Shown: positions 17,492 to 26,411 of the stretch, piece by piece
Numbering within the stretch: the stretch's first letter is position 1
Layout of the letters: each line of letters starts with the position of its first letter
Assembly (NCBI GenBank): GCA_029433365.1
Contig: JAQTHZ010000001.1
Span: forward strand, 1,054,001 to 1,118,000
Source of the DNA: Orbaceae bacterium ESL0721
GTDB taxonomy: Bacteria; Pseudomonadota; Gammaproteobacteria; Enterobacterales; Orbaceae
Reading direction: 5' to 3'
Length of the DNA stretch: 64,000 nucleotides
The notes under the pieces: generated by a model
What the model saw: the letters and a program-made list of their open reading frames with translations, nothing else
Told to the model about the DNA's origin: nothing
Databases searched by the model: none
Translations under genes and position numbers: made by a program

Positions 17492-17520
17492 ACAAAAAAA
17501 GCCCTGACTTTAATCAGGGC
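17492..17520 (-). terminator. Terminator of the NSS transporter gene
   Basis: GCCCTGA (17501-17507) pairs with TCAGGGC (17514-17520). On the minus strand it is followed by a run of seven T, so it serves the gene ending at 17626. Between them lies a repeat of TTAAATATCTGAAC (about 17578-17605). Confidence 0.8.
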
Positions 17521-17537
17521 TGCTATTTAATATGACT

Positions 17538-17612
17538 CTATATCAGAATTTAAGTATCAGAATTTAAACATTTAAGCTTAAATATCTGAACTTAAATATC
17601 TGAACTTAAAGA
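17538..17612. repeat. Degenerate 14-bp tandem array
   Basis: TATCAGAATTTAAG-type units followed by two perfect TTAAATATCTGAAC units and a partial one, ending close to the 3' end of the NSS transporter gene. Confidence 0.65.
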
Positions 17613-17625
17613 TCAAAGCTTATTC

Positions 17626-18990
17626 TTATTCCATAAACCCGTAAATCAGAATCACAATAATGGCAATTGGGACAATATAGCGGGTCAATACAGTCCAGAT
17701 ACCAAACCAGAAGTTATTCAGTTGCAGTTCATGCTGTATCTCTTTCTGCTTCATCATCCATGCACCAAAAATAACAGTGCCAAGACCAGTTAGTGGTAAA
17801 AGTAATTTACTGGTTAGAAAATCCAACAGATCAAAAATATTTTTATCAAATAGTTTGAAATGGGACCACTCATTAAATGAGAGTAGACAGGCGATACCAA
17901 TCAACCAGATCACTAAACTACTGATAAGCGTCGCAGATTTGCGTCCGAGACGTGTTTTCTCTTCCAGCAACTCTACCGTCGGCTCGAGCAGTGAGATGGA
18001 GGAGGTTAAAGCGGCAAAAGTTAGGAAAATAAAGAATAGAACCCCTAAAATAGCACCACCAGTCATACTGCCAAAAGCGATCGGTAAAGTGACAAAAATC
18101 AGCCCAGGTCCGGAACTAGGTTCTAAGTTATTGGCAAATACCAGAGGGAAAATCGCCAGACCAGATAACATTGCTACCACAACATCTAGAATAACAACTG
18201 TACGCGCAGTGGATATCAAATTGACATCCTGCCCTAGATAGGAACCATACGCCATCATAATACCCATACCGAGCGATAGACTGAAGAATGCGTGACCCAG
18301 TGCAGCCAGAACCGCTTTACTATCAATCAGACTCCAGTTAGGTGTAAAGAGGAAATTAAATGCCTTACCAAAGGCTGGACCACTCACCCATGCTGCATAT
18401 ATAACCATCAATAACAACAGAATACCAAGACCTGGCATCATGATTTTACATGAGCGCTCAAGCCCAGCACCTACACCCAGCGCCACAATAGCAGCGGTGG
18501 CTGCCATAAAAATCGTATGCCATGTCAACAAGTGATAGAAATTGCCTAAAAACTGTTTGAAAACTTGACTAGTACCTTCACCATCAATATGGTGAAAAGT
18601 GCCTTTGGCTGCTAAGAAAATATAGTCCGTTGCCCAGCCACCGATAACACTGTAAAACGATAGGATCAGAAAAGAGCCCAGTACCCCGATAATACCAATC
18701 CAGCGCCAGTTGCGTGAACGCCTTTCGGCAACCGCTACATCTTCCATTGTATGGATCGGATTTTTCTGCCCTCTACGTCCAATCAGCCATTCTAAAACCA
18801 GAATAGGCAACCCAATCACAAACATGCAAATCAGATAAGTTAGTACGAAGGCTGAGCCACCCATTTCGCCAGCCATATAAGGAAATTTCCAGATATTACC
18901 TAAACCCACCGCCGAACCTGCTGCTGCAAGCATGAACCCCATGCGTGAGCTCCATTGCGAGTGAGATTTTTTCATAGTTCCACTACTCAT
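17626..18990 (-). CDS. Sodium-dependent transporter, NSS/SNF family
   Basis: Na+-coupled symporter of the neurotransmitter:sodium symporter family, usually for amino acids; substrate not determinable here. 454 residues with about 11-12 membrane helices. Signature of helix 1: GSAVGLGNIWKFPYMAGEMGG, containing the unwound GNIWKFPY sodium/substrate site. The C-terminus is FWFGIWTVLTRYIVPIAIIVILIYGF, hydrophobic. The ATG at 18990 has AAAAAGG five bases upstream; the ATG 21 bases further up lacks a Shine-Dalgarno and was not chosen. A monocistronic unit with its own terminator. Confidence 0.88.
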   Translation of the reverse strand: MSSGTMKKSHSQWSSRMGFMLAAAGSAVGLGNIWKFPYMAGEMGGSAFVLTYLICMFVIGLPILVLEWLIGRRGQKNPIHTMEDVAVAERRSRNWRWIGIIGVLGSFLILSFYSVIGGWATDYIFLAAKGTFHHIDGEGTSQVFKQFLGNFYHLLTWHTIFMAATAAIVALGVGAGLERSCKIMMPGLGILLLLMVIYAAWVSGPAFGKAFNFLFTPNWSLIDSKAVLAALGHAFFSLSLGMGIMMAYGSYLGQDVNLISTARTVVILDVVVAMLSGLAIFPLVFANNLEPSSGPGLIFVTLPIAFGSMTGGAILGVLFFIFLTFAALTSSISLLEPTVELLEEKTRLGRKSATLISSLVIWLIGIACLLSFNEWSHFKLFDKNIFDLLDFLTSKLLLPLTGLGTVIFGAWMMKQKEIQHELQLNNFWFGIWTVLTRYIVPIAIIVILIYGFME

Positions 18991-19250
18991 ATCAGCCTTT
19001 TTTATTTTCAATATAATTAATTAATCTAATCAGTTGACTCTTTTTTAATCAATTCTTAACCAAACTGATTGCTAAATCACAAAAAATAGGGGTGTAATCA
19101 TGCCATGAAATATACGCACAAACAAGAAACCATTAAAAATTAATATTTTCCCACCCAACATTATTGTTCCGAAAGCAAAACCAGCAATTTAATTAATCCA
19201 ATAATTACAACATCATACAGTCAGAAAATTTCTACTATTACAGTTAGGTG

Positions 19251-19310
19251 GTGATAAGTTAGAAAATGATAAGTTAGGAAGTGATAAATTAGGTAGTAAT
19301 AGTTATTTAA
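19251..19310. repeat. 15-bp tandem array x4
   Basis: GTGATAAGTTAGAAA, ATGATAAGTTAGGAA, GTGATAAATTAGGTA and a decayed fourth unit at 19251, 19266, 19281 and 19296. Confidence 0.8.
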
Positions 19311-19321
19311 CTATGAAAAAT

Positions 19322-19396
19322 AAAATAACTATATAGCAACCTATAATCAGGTACTTATATAGTTATTTTGTACATAGATTCTTTAAATAAAGAATC
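19322..19396 (-). terminator. Probable ettA terminator region (two inverted repeats)
   Basis: GATTCTTT/AAAGAATC (19377-19384 and 19389-19396), then the 14-bp repeat AAAATAACTATATA/TATATAGTTATTTT (19322-19335 and 19356-19369). On the minus strand the latter runs into a T-rich stretch. Confidence 0.45.
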
Positions 19397-19438
19397 GTTA
19401 TATACTTTATTTAAAGATATGGTTATTTTGAGAAATGG

Positions 19439-21106
19439 TTATTTAGCAATACGTCTATATTTTGCCCGTTTTGGCTCTAATGCTTCTGCGCCTAGTGTCC
19501 GCTTTTTCCACTCTTCATATTCGGTAAAATTACCTTCGAAAAACTCAACATGGCCTTCATCTTGGTAATCTAAAATATGGGTTGCAATTCGGTCTAAAAA
19601 CCAGCGGTCATGCGAGATAACTAAGGCGCACCCTGGGAACTCTAATAGTGCATTCTCTAATGCGCGTAATGTCTCAACATCTAAATCATTGGTCGGTTCA
19701 TCTAGTAGGAGAACATTACCGCCAACTTGCAACAGTTTAGCTAAATGGACACGACCACGTTCACCGCCTGATAGTTCACCAATTCGTTTTTGTTGATCAA
19801 CACCTTTAAAGTTAAAACGCCCGACATAGGCACGACTTGGAATCTCAAAATTGCCAACACGCAAAATATCTTGCCCATTAGCCACCTCATCCCAGACCGT
19901 TTTATTATCATCCATATCATCGCGAAATTGATCAACCGATGCTAACTGAACCGTTTCACCTAACGTGATGGTACCTGAATCGGGTTGCTCTTTGCCTGAT
20001 AACATTCTAAATAGAGTTGATTTACCTGCGCCATTTGGTCCAATGATCCCAACAATTGCCCCTTTTGGCACGGTAAAAGAGAGATCATCAATTAAGATCC
20101 GATCACCATAAGATTTAGTTAGGTGACTCACTTCAATCACCTTATCGCCTAAACGTTGCCCAGTTGGAATAAAGAGTTCATTCGTCTCATTACGTTTTTG
20201 GTAATCACTACTATTTAACTCTTCAAAACGGGCTAGACGGGCTTTACTTTTTGCCTGACGCCCTTTTGGATTTTGGCGAACCCATTCAAGCTCTTTTTCA
20301 ATCGATTTTCGTCGAGCAGATTCTGTGGCAGCTTCTTGCGCAAGCCTTTGATCTTTCTGTTCTAGCCATGAGGAGTAGTTACCTTGATATGGAATACCTT
20401 CACCGCGGTCAAGCTCTAAAATCCAACCGGCGACGTTATCTAAAAAGTAACGGTCATGGGTAACCGCTACAACTGTCCCTTCATAGTCATGTAAAAAACG
20501 TTCTAACCAAGCAACCGATTCCGCATCTAAATGGTTAGTCGGCTCATCGATTAAGAGCATATCGGGCTTTTCTAGTAGAAGTTGACAAATAGCCACACGC
20601 CGGCGTTCACCACCTGATAGATTACCAATTTTAGCCTCCCAATCGGGTAGACGTAGCGCATCAGCCGCGCGTTCTAACTGATTGTCTAAATTATGGGCAT
20701 CTTGGGACTGAATGATCGCTTCAAGTTCAGCCTGCTCTTTAGCTAATGCATCAAAGTCTGCATCAGGTTCTGCATAAGCGGCATAGACCTCATCTAAACG
20801 AACTAATGCCTGTTTGGCACCACTTACCGCCTCTTCAACTGCTTCACGAACAGTCTGATTAGGATCTAATTTTGGCTCTTGCGGTAGATAACCAATTTTA
20901 ATATCTGTTTGCGCACGTGCTTCACCTTCTATTTCAGTATCCACGCCCGCCATAATACGTAGTAGTGTCGATTTACCGGCACCATTTAGACCAAGCACCC
21001 CAATTTTGGCACCTGGGAAAAAACTGAGAGAGATATCTTTTAAAATATAGCGTTTCGGCGGAACGATTTTCCCGACACGATTCATAGTATAGACATATTG
21101 CGCCAT
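19439..21106 (-). CDS. ettA: Energy-dependent translational throttle protein EttA (ABC-F)
   Basis: Ribosome-bound ABC-F ATPase that gates entry into elongation according to ATP/ADP ratio. 555 residues, exactly the E. coli length. It starts MAQYVYTMNRVGKIVPPKR, as in EttA. Two nucleotide-binding domains: Walker A GLNGAGKST and GPNGAGKST, signatures LSGGERRR and LSGGERGR, Walker B LLIDEPTNHLD and LLLDEPTNDLD. The arm domain and the interdomain linker with KGRQAKSKARLARFEEL lie between and around them. A second ABC-F (yheS) is at 32661. No operon partner. Confidence 0.96.
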   Translation of the reverse strand: MAQYVYTMNRVGKIVPPKRYILKDISLSFFPGAKIGVLGLNGAGKSTLLRIMAGVDTEIEGEARAQTDIKIGYLPQEPKLDPNQTVREAVEEAVSGAKQALVRLDEVYAAYAEPDADFDALAKEQAELEAIIQSQDAHNLDNQLERAADALRLPDWEAKIGNLSGGERRRVAICQLLLEKPDMLLIDEPTNHLDAESVAWLERFLHDYEGTVVAVTHDRYFLDNVAGWILELDRGEGIPYQGNYSSWLEQKDQRLAQEAATESARRKSIEKELEWVRQNPKGRQAKSKARLARFEELNSSDYQKRNETNELFIPTGQRLGDKVIEVSHLTKSYGDRILIDDLSFTVPKGAIVGIIGPNGAGKSTLFRMLSGKEQPDSGTITLGETVQLASVDQFRDDMDDNKTVWDEVANGQDILRVGNFEIPSRAYVGRFNFKGVDQQKRIGELSGGERGRVHLAKLLQVGGNVLLLDEPTNDLDVETLRALENALLEFPGCALVISHDRWFLDRIATHILDYQDEGHVEFFEGNFTEYEEWKKRTLGAEALEPKRAKYRRIAK

Positions 21107-21269
21107 AAAGTTTGATTCACCTATTTGATTTAAAATGTATTTTCGTTATCAACAATCAGTAACGAAATAATTGAAAGGGTTATAAGACTTTCGCCTAATA
21201 ACCCATTTTTTGACACCTTGTTACTTACAAAGGTTGCTTACAAAGTGCGATGAGGAGATATTGTATAAA

Positions 21270-22310
21270 TTAATCAGCTAAATTAATATCAAATACTTCA
21301 ATATTTTCAAAACCACCATAAATGTCATACCATGGCGTTGCATACTGTTTTAGGATTTTATTTAGCTGTTCGACATTTTCATGCCCTACTGAATCTAACC
21401 AACGAATTAAGCCATCGCGACCACCTTTAGCATAAGCGTCGACCCCTTCGAACCACGTTGCGCGTCCACCTAAGATACCGCTATAACGTGCGCCTGCTTC
21501 ACCAGCAAAGATCAACTCTTGCTGAAAGGTTTTGGTTGGCACGCCAGCGCTTAGATAGATAAATGGGCGAGTTGCTGCATCACTAGCTTGTTTAAAATAG
21601 TTTGCAGCCTGTTTTTGCGTGTAGATCACAGGATTACGTTCATTAAAACCTTCAACATAGTTGAATGCGACAGGCACTTCAACTTTTAATACATCGATAT
21701 GATAGTGATCTTTAGTAAACTCTTTAATCGTTTTAATCACTTTTTCGGGTTTGATCTTCGCAAATTCAGGACTTTTATCGTTAGTAATCTCATTATCGTA
21801 GACAATTGGCTCAACAAATACGGGAATATCTGCTGCGCGCGCTTCGTCACCTAGACGTTCTAAAAATGCATGTTTTTTATCTAAGATATCTTGTGAATCT
21901 TCAGGATTGTAGTAGACCAATACTTTGGCTGCATCAGCCCCTTTTTTGAGTAAACGTTGTAGCGAATCTTCTGGAATCACATCTGGTAAACGGCCTGGAG
22001 TATTAGCATCATAACCAGTTTTTTCGTAGGACATCAAGAGTCCAGCATCGCGATTTTTTTTCTCAATCCCTTTAAAGCCATACTCTTCATCAAGTAAAAT
22101 AGCACTCACATATTTTGTCAGCTCTTGCGAGACTAGCTCTTTGAACTCATAAACCATGTCGATATTATAACGATCAGGACCAACAGCAGACTGCATCATT
22201 TTAACCATTGAGCCGCGTTGATCGATAGCTAATGCCGCTATGACACCATTAGCATTAGATAGCTGTTGCATATGGTTAAATTTACCACGAGAAATACGTT
22301 TTTTACTCAT
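21270..22310 (-). CDS. lacD: Tagatose 1,6-bisphosphate aldolase, LacD-type
   Basis: Class I aldolase cleaving tagatose-1,6-bisphosphate to dihydroxyacetone phosphate and glyceraldehyde-3-phosphate. 346 residues (LacD of Gram-positives about 326). Motifs: AALAIDQRGSM near residue 26, LLDEEYGFKG, and the Schiff-base lysine segment VLKVEVPVAFNYVEG; AGVPTKTF and the phosphate-binding SGILGGRATW follow. A Shine-Dalgarno AGGAG precedes the ATG. No tagatose kinase, galactose-6-phosphate isomerase or sugar PTS is adjacent, so the pathway partners must be elsewhere; related sulfoquinovose-type aldolases cannot be fully excluded. Confidence 0.82.
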   Translation of the reverse strand: MSKKRISRGKFNHMQQLSNANGVIAALAIDQRGSMVKMMQSAVGPDRYNIDMVYEFKELVSQELTKYVSAILLDEEYGFKGIEKKNRDAGLLMSYEKTGYDANTPGRLPDVIPEDSLQRLLKKGADAAKVLVYYNPEDSQDILDKKHAFLERLGDEARAADIPVFVEPIVYDNEITNDKSPEFAKIKPEKVIKTIKEFTKDHYHIDVLKVEVPVAFNYVEGFNERNPVIYTQKQAANYFKQASDAATRPFIYLSAGVPTKTFQQELIFAGEAGARYSGILGGRATWFEGVDAYAKGGRDGLIRWLDSVGHENVEQLNKILKQYATPWYDIYGGFENIEVFDINLAD

Positions 22311-22533
22311 TCAAACTCTCCTATCTGTTTTTTACCGTTGATATCTACCATAAAAAAACACTGTTTTTATTGTAATCCTCTTTTTGGATTGCGCAATATC
22401 TAACATTTACCATTTTAGGTTACTATTTACTTTATAAGAGAGAGTTATTTTAGATGAGATCCCCCGTTAATGCCTCTGTTACATTTCTTGCTTTTTTAAT
22501 GGCAATGCGTATAGTAGTACAAAATAGTAAACT

Positions 22534-22557
22534 AAATGTAAATATATATTTACATTT
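22534..22557. promoter_or_regulatory. 24-bp perfect palindrome with TyrR consensus
   Basis: The 24 bases are their own reverse complement and contain TGTAAA-TATATA-TTTACA (22537-22554), a perfect match to the TyrR strong box TGTAAA-N6-TTTACA. It ends 29 bases before the MFS transporter start, a position suited to repression. Confidence 0.55.
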
Positions 22558-22586
22558 TAAAATAAAATTAATAGCTAGGATCAATT

Positions 22587-23927
22587 ATGTCTCCATTTGA
22601 TACTTCGTCCGCTATCTCGTCGCAATCTATCACCCCAAATCGTACTCTCAATAGTCAAGATTATAAAACACTGGCTCTGTCAGCTTTAGGTGGTGCATTA
22701 GAGTTTTATGATTTTATTATTTTTGTCTTTTTTTCTAACATTATTAGCAATCTATTCTTTTCTGCTGATATGCCGGCTTGGCTTAGCCAAGTGCAAACTT
22801 TTGGTATTTTTGCTGCTGGTTACCTTATTCGCCCTTTTGGCGGTATCGTGATGGCGCATTTTGGAGATCTTTTTGGTCGTAAAAAGATGTTTACACTTAG
22901 CATCCTATTAATGGCACTCCCTACCTTACTTATTGGCTGTCTCCCTACCTACCAACAGATTGGTATTTTTGCCCCACTGTTGCTTTTACTCATGCGTTTA
23001 TGTCAAGGATTGGCTGTTGGCGGTGAGGTACCGGGTGCTTGGACTTTTGTCGCTGAACATGTACCTAATAACCGTGTTGGACTTGCTTGTGGCATATTAA
23101 CTAGTGGTCTTAGTTTAGGTATTCTTCTTGGATCTTTAGTATCAACAGCCATGAACAGATATTTTTCACCGGATCAGATGGATGATTGGGCGTGGCGTAT
23201 TCCCTTTATTATTGGTGGAATTTTTGGTTTTATTGCTATGTATCTACGTCGTTGGTTAAAAGAGACGCCAATATTTATTGCAATGCAAAAACGTAAACAG
23301 CAAGAGTCATCCGGTAAGATTCCCCTTGTAACGGTATTGAGTGATTGTCTGCCACAGATGATTCTCTCTATCCTATTTACTTGGGTACTATCAGCCGGCA
23401 TTATGGTCATTATGTTGATGACCCCCATTTTGTTACCAAAGCAGTTTGGTTTTACGGCTCTTGATACACTGCAAGGCAATATTTTAGCTATTATTGGGCT
23501 GATTATCAGCTGTACCTTTTATGGTCGGATGATGGATAAATTTGCCATGGGCAAAGTAATCTTTGTTGGTTCCATTGTTGCTATGGTGACAATTACCCTC
23601 TTCTATTTATCACTTATTTCTCATCCGCATCTTCTCTTTGTTACCTATCCATTAGCGGGTTTTGGGGTTGGAATAGTCGGATCATTTGCCTATTTTATGG
23701 TAAAGGTATTCCCTGTAGAGGTGCGTTATAGCGGAGTCTCATTTTCATTCAATATCGCTTATGCCATCGCTGGTGGGTTAACACCGGTATTAATCTCAAT
23801 CTTCAGTGAATTTTTTAGTAAGATGGCACCTGCTTTTTATGTCATTGCACTTTTTGGATTAGGGGCAGTTATTGGTCTATTTTTGATCTTTCATGTAAAA
23901 CGTTATTTAGCGAAAGATATTGGCTAG
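22587..23927 (+). CDS. MFS transporter, metabolite:H+ symporter (MHS) type
   Basis: Inner-membrane major facilitator of the MHS family (relatives include ShiA, KgtP, ProP). 446 residues with 12 predicted helices. N-half markers: GGALEFYDFIIFVF in helix 1, the loop 2-3 motif GDLFGRKKMF, and RLCQGLAVGGEVPGAWTFVAEH in helices 4-5. The ATG follows a modest Shine-Dalgarno (TAGGA) within 15 bases. The gene stands alone between lacD and metB. The TyrR-type palindrome immediately upstream suggests an aromatic compound as substrate, but this is inference; family alone does not tell. Confidence 0.85.
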   Translation: MSPFDTSSAISSQSITPNRTLNSQDYKTLALSALGGALEFYDFIIFVFFSNIISNLFFSADMPAWLSQVQTFGIFAAGYLIRPFGGIVMAHFGDLFGRKKMFTLSILLMALPTLLIGCLPTYQQIGIFAPLLLLLMRLCQGLAVGGEVPGAWTFVAEHVPNNRVGLACGILTSGLSLGILLGSLVSTAMNRYFSPDQMDDWAWRIPFIIGGIFGFIAMYLRRWLKETPIFIAMQKRKQQESSGKIPLVTVLSDCLPQMILSILFTWVLSAGIMVIMLMTPILLPKQFGFTALDTLQGNILAIIGLIISCTFYGRMMDKFAMGKVIFVGSIVAMVTITLFYLSLISHPHLLFVTYPLAGFGVGIVGSFAYFMVKVFPVEVRYSGVSFSFNIAYAIAGGLTPVLISIFSEFFSKMAPAFYVIALFGLGAVIGLFLIFHVKRYLAKDIG

Positions 23928-23988
23928 CATTTTAGCGTGATCTCTATTTTGATAGGGATTAAGCTTATCTTTATTCAATTATCCGATC

Positions 23989-24036
23989 TTCTCTTCTATT
24001 AAAATCTATTAATAATTAATAGAAGAGAAAATTTTT
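23989..24036 (+). terminator. Terminator after the MFS gene
   Basis: TTCTCTTCTATTAA (23989-24002) pairs with TTAATAGAAGAGAA (24016-24029), followed by AATTTTTCC. A 14-bp stem with a 13-base loop. Confidence 0.65.
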
Positions 24037-24061
24037 CCAAAAATGGTAATAAAAATAGTTA

Positions 24062-24075
24062 AACCCTAAAACATT
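24062..24075 (+). repeat. Interspersed intergenic 14-mer, copy 2
   Basis: Exact AACCCTAAAACATT between the converging MFS and metB genes, 15 bases from the metB stop. Confidence 0.75.
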
Positions 24076-24089
24076 TTAACCAATTTTGG

Positions 24090-25265
24090 TTATGCAATTG
24101 TCGCCAGCGCTTGATCAAGATCAGCAATAATATCATTAATATCTTCTAAACCGACTGAAATACGTAATAGTTGATCTGATATACCTGCCGTTTTCCTTGC
24201 TTCAGCACTAATTCCTGAATGGGTCATGGTAGCTGGGTGACAAATGAGGCTCTCAACGCCACCTAATGATTGAGCTAATGTAAATAGCTTAAGGGATTGC
24301 AAAAATTTTGGCATGACAACAGGATCACCAGCCAGTTCAAAACTGAGTAGTGAACCAAACCCTTTCTGCTGTTTTTTAGCGATTGCATGCCCAATATTTG
24401 ATGGTAAAGAGGGGTGGTAAACATTGGCTACTTTTGGATGATTAACCAAAAACTCAACCACTTTTTGCGCATTAGCTTGTTGCAATAAGACACGCGCGGA
24501 TAGAGTTCGTAATCCACGTAAAAGTAGGTAACTATCAAATGCTGATGTTAATGTCCCAATATTATTGGCCCACCATAAAACATCATCCGCCAGTTTTTGA
24601 TCTTTAAATACCAATACGCCGGCTAATAGGTCTGAATGGCCATTTAAAAATTTTGTACAGGAGTGCGTCACGATATCAACACCCAATGCTAATGGCTGTT
24701 GTAAAATAGGTGACATAAAAGTGTTATCAACCAATACAATAGCACCAACAGCATGTGCTACTTCGGTTATAGCTTCAATATCTACAACACGCAATAGTGG
24801 ATTACTTGGCGTCTCAATAAGCACCAATTTCGGTTTTAATGCTAACGCCTCTTGGAGCGCTACTGGATCAGATTGATCAACAAATTTGGTCTTAAATAGT
24901 CCGCGCTGACTCAAACTATTAAAAAGGCGATAACTGCCACCATAACAGTCGTGCGGTGCTACAACAAGATCATTCGGCGTTAAGAGGGCAACAGTGAGTA
25001 GATGGATTGCAGACATGCCACAGTTGGTTAAAATAGCATCTACTCCTCCCTCTAGTTTCGCAATGGTCTCTTCAACTAATGATCGACTAGGATTTGCCTT
25101 TCGCCCATAATCAAACTCCCTTGGTTTGGCAAATTCATGATAACGATAGCAGGTTGATGGGGTAATAACAGGTACGACACTGCCATATTGCTCATCACTG
25201 TTGAGTCCACCTCGTACAGCAACGGTTGCTTGTCTGACACTGTTGTGCGGAATAGATTTGGTCAT
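24090..25265 (-). CDS. metB: Cystathionine gamma-synthase
   Basis: PLP enzyme joining O-succinylhomoserine and cysteine into cystathionine, the first committed transsulfuration step to methionine. 391 residues (E. coli 386). Motifs typical of MetB rather than MetC: VRGGLNSDEQYG, LTNCGMSAIHL, APHDCYGGSYRLF, LIETPSNPLLRVVDI, the PLP-lysine segment THSCTKFLNGHSD, and QSLGGVESLICHPATMTH. A Shine-Dalgarno AGGAG precedes the ATG. It is divergent from metJ and shares its operator region, so methionine repression is expected. The partner metL is not downstream. Confidence 0.95.
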   Translation of the reverse strand: MTKSIPHNSVRQATVAVRGGLNSDEQYGSVVPVITPSTCYRYHEFAKPREFDYGRKANPSRSLVEETIAKLEGGVDAILTNCGMSAIHLLTVALLTPNDLVVAPHDCYGGSYRLFNSLSQRGLFKTKFVDQSDPVALQEALALKPKLVLIETPSNPLLRVVDIEAITEVAHAVGAIVLVDNTFMSPILQQPLALGVDIVTHSCTKFLNGHSDLLAGVLVFKDQKLADDVLWWANNIGTLTSAFDSYLLLRGLRTLSARVLLQQANAQKVVEFLVNHPKVANVYHPSLPSNIGHAIAKKQQKGFGSLLSFELAGDPVVMPKFLQSLKLFTLAQSLGGVESLICHPATMTHSGISAEARKTAGISDQLLRISVGLEDINDIIADLDQALATIA

Positions 25266-25351
25266 GGTAAAACTCCTAAAACAGACATGTAGTTATTGAT
25301 GTATCGTATTGACTAGAAAATAAATAGCAACCAGCATAACATATTAAATAA

Positions 25352-25383
25352 AGACGTCAACATGTCTAGACGTCTAAATATCT
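25352..25383. promoter_or_regulatory. Tandem met boxes (MetJ operator)
   Basis: Four consecutive 8-mers related to AGACGTCT: AGACGTCA, ACATGTCT, AGACGTCT (perfect) and AAATATCT. They lie between divergent metB and metJ, as in E. coli, and should bind MetJ dimers cooperatively with S-adenosylmethionine. Confidence 0.9.
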
Positions 25384-25509
25384 TGATGGGTAGATTGCAG
25401 TAAATCCAAAAAGACGGTAAAATTGCAAACGTAAGATTAACCCTACATTTTATAGCATAATTATTGATCTTAATTGATCATAAAATATGGCTTAATTCAG
25501 GTAACAACG

Positions 25510-25827
25510 ATGATTGAATGGAATGGTGACTATATAAGTCCCTATGCTGAACACGGTAAAAAAAGTGAGCAGGTAAAAAAAATTACCGTCTCTATTCCTT
25601 TAAAAGTCTTAAAGATTTTGACAGATGAACGCACCCGCCGGCAAGTTAACAATTTACGCCATGCAACTAATAGTGAACTACTTTGTGAAGCTTTTTTACA
25701 TGCTTATACTGGGCAACCGCTACCCGATGATAGTGATCTATTGAAAGATCGCGAAGATGGGATTCCTAATCAGGCAAAAAAACGTATGCAAGAGCTGGGT
25801 ATTGATCCAGATTCGCTTGATATTTAA
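25510..25827 (+). CDS. metJ: Methionine repressor MetJ
   Basis: Ribbon-helix-helix repressor of methionine biosynthesis using S-adenosylmethionine as corepressor. 105 residues, identical to the E. coli length. Nearly identical core: [15 protein letters not shown]-like N-terminus, the DNA-contacting strand [14 protein letters not shown], and [21 protein letters not shown]. In-frame ATG 25474 would add 12 residues; ATG 25510 aligns with MAEWSGEY of E. coli and was chosen. The last 13 bases including the stop (CTTGATATTTAAA) are tandemly duplicated after the gene. Confidence 0.96.
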   Translation: MIEWNGDYISPYAEHGKKSEQVKKITVSIPLKVLKILTDERTRRQVNNLRHATNSELLCEAFLHAYTGQPLPDDSDLLKDREDGIPNQAKKRMQELGIDPDSLDI

Positions 25828-25841
25828 ACTTGATATTTAAA
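25816..25841. repeat. Perfect 13-bp tandem duplication across the metJ stop
   Basis: CTTGATATTTAAA occurs at 25816-25828 (coding for the last residues plus stop) and again at 25829-25841. Confidence 0.85.
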
Positions 25842-25873
25842 TATAGAATTGAACTAATAGCATCAATTTAAGA

Positions 25874-25937
25874 TTAAAAGTACTATTTGTTAAAAATACT
25901 GTTTGTTAAAAGTATTATTTATTAAAAGTACTAAATC
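25874..25937. repeat. 16-bp tandem array x4
   Basis: TTAAAAGTACTATTTG, TTAAAAATACTGTTTG, TTAAAAGTATTATTTA and TTAAAAGTACTAAATC at 25874, 25890, 25906 and 25922, between metJ and rpmE. Confidence 0.85.
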
Positions 25938-25960
25938 ATATTTAGAGAGAGCAGAAAATA

Positions 25961-25988
25961 AAAAAAGGCGCAAATCGCGCCTTTTTGT
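25961..25988. terminator. Bidirectional terminator of rpmE/metJ
   Basis: AAAAAGGCGC pairs with GCGCCTTTTT around AAATC (25972-25976). The symmetric A/T tracts allow termination from both converging genes. Confidence 0.88.
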
Positions 25989-26030
25989 CTGTTTTCAGTC
26001 TGATTAACGACAATTATATTAATAACTGTA

Positions 26031-26246
26031 TTACTTCTTACTGCTAACCATACCAAAACGTTGTTTAAATTTATCGATACGTCCACCACTTGCTACATCA
26101 CGTTGTTTGCCAGTGTAAAATGGATGGCATTCACCACATACGTCAAGATGGATATTTTGACCAATAGTTGAATGTGTTTTAATCACATTACCGCAAGAAC
26201 ATGTTGCCGTAATCTCTTTATATTCTGGATGGATACCTTTTTTCAT
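26031..26246 (-). CDS. rpmE: 50S ribosomal protein L31 (zinc-binding form)
   Basis: Large-subunit ribosomal protein. 71 residues, starting [16 protein letters not shown]. It carries the four cysteines CSC...CGEC of the zinc-containing C+ form (E. coli RpmE, 70 residues), so it should be the zinc-replete version; the paralogue without cysteines is not in this window. Single gene with its own terminator about 45 bases downstream. It converges with metJ. Confidence 0.96.
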   Translation of the reverse strand: MKKGIHPEYKEITATCSCGNVIKTHSTIGQNIHLDVCGECHPFYTGKQRDVASGGRIDKFKQRFGMVSSKK

Positions 26247-26411
26247 AATAAACCTCTACAGTTTTTTCGTATCGCTATATAGATGGCTATGTAAACAAAA
26301 TCTAAACACCATACGAATGTTAAATAACATGACTAAGGTCGCGGATTATATACCGAATCTGCTTAATAAGCAAATTGTCATTTATTGACGATTTTTTTAG
26401 ATAAAAATAGA

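Larger units (their letters stand above)
18991..19438. other. Spacer between NSS transporter and ettA
   Basis: 448 bp without a gene. It holds the upstream region of the transporter gene, a 15-bp tandem array (19251-19310) and two inverted repeats that probably end ettA transcription. Confidence 0.55.

Noticed and set aside
24111-24124. FNR-like sequence TTGATCAAGATCAG
   Set aside because: It lies within the 3' coding end of metB (encoding a conserved DLDQAL segment) and far from any start codon; a chance match.
25874-25937. CRISPR array from regularly repeated units
   Set aside because: Units are contiguous 16-mers without spacers, and no cas gene is in the window; the same applies to the other tandem arrays.
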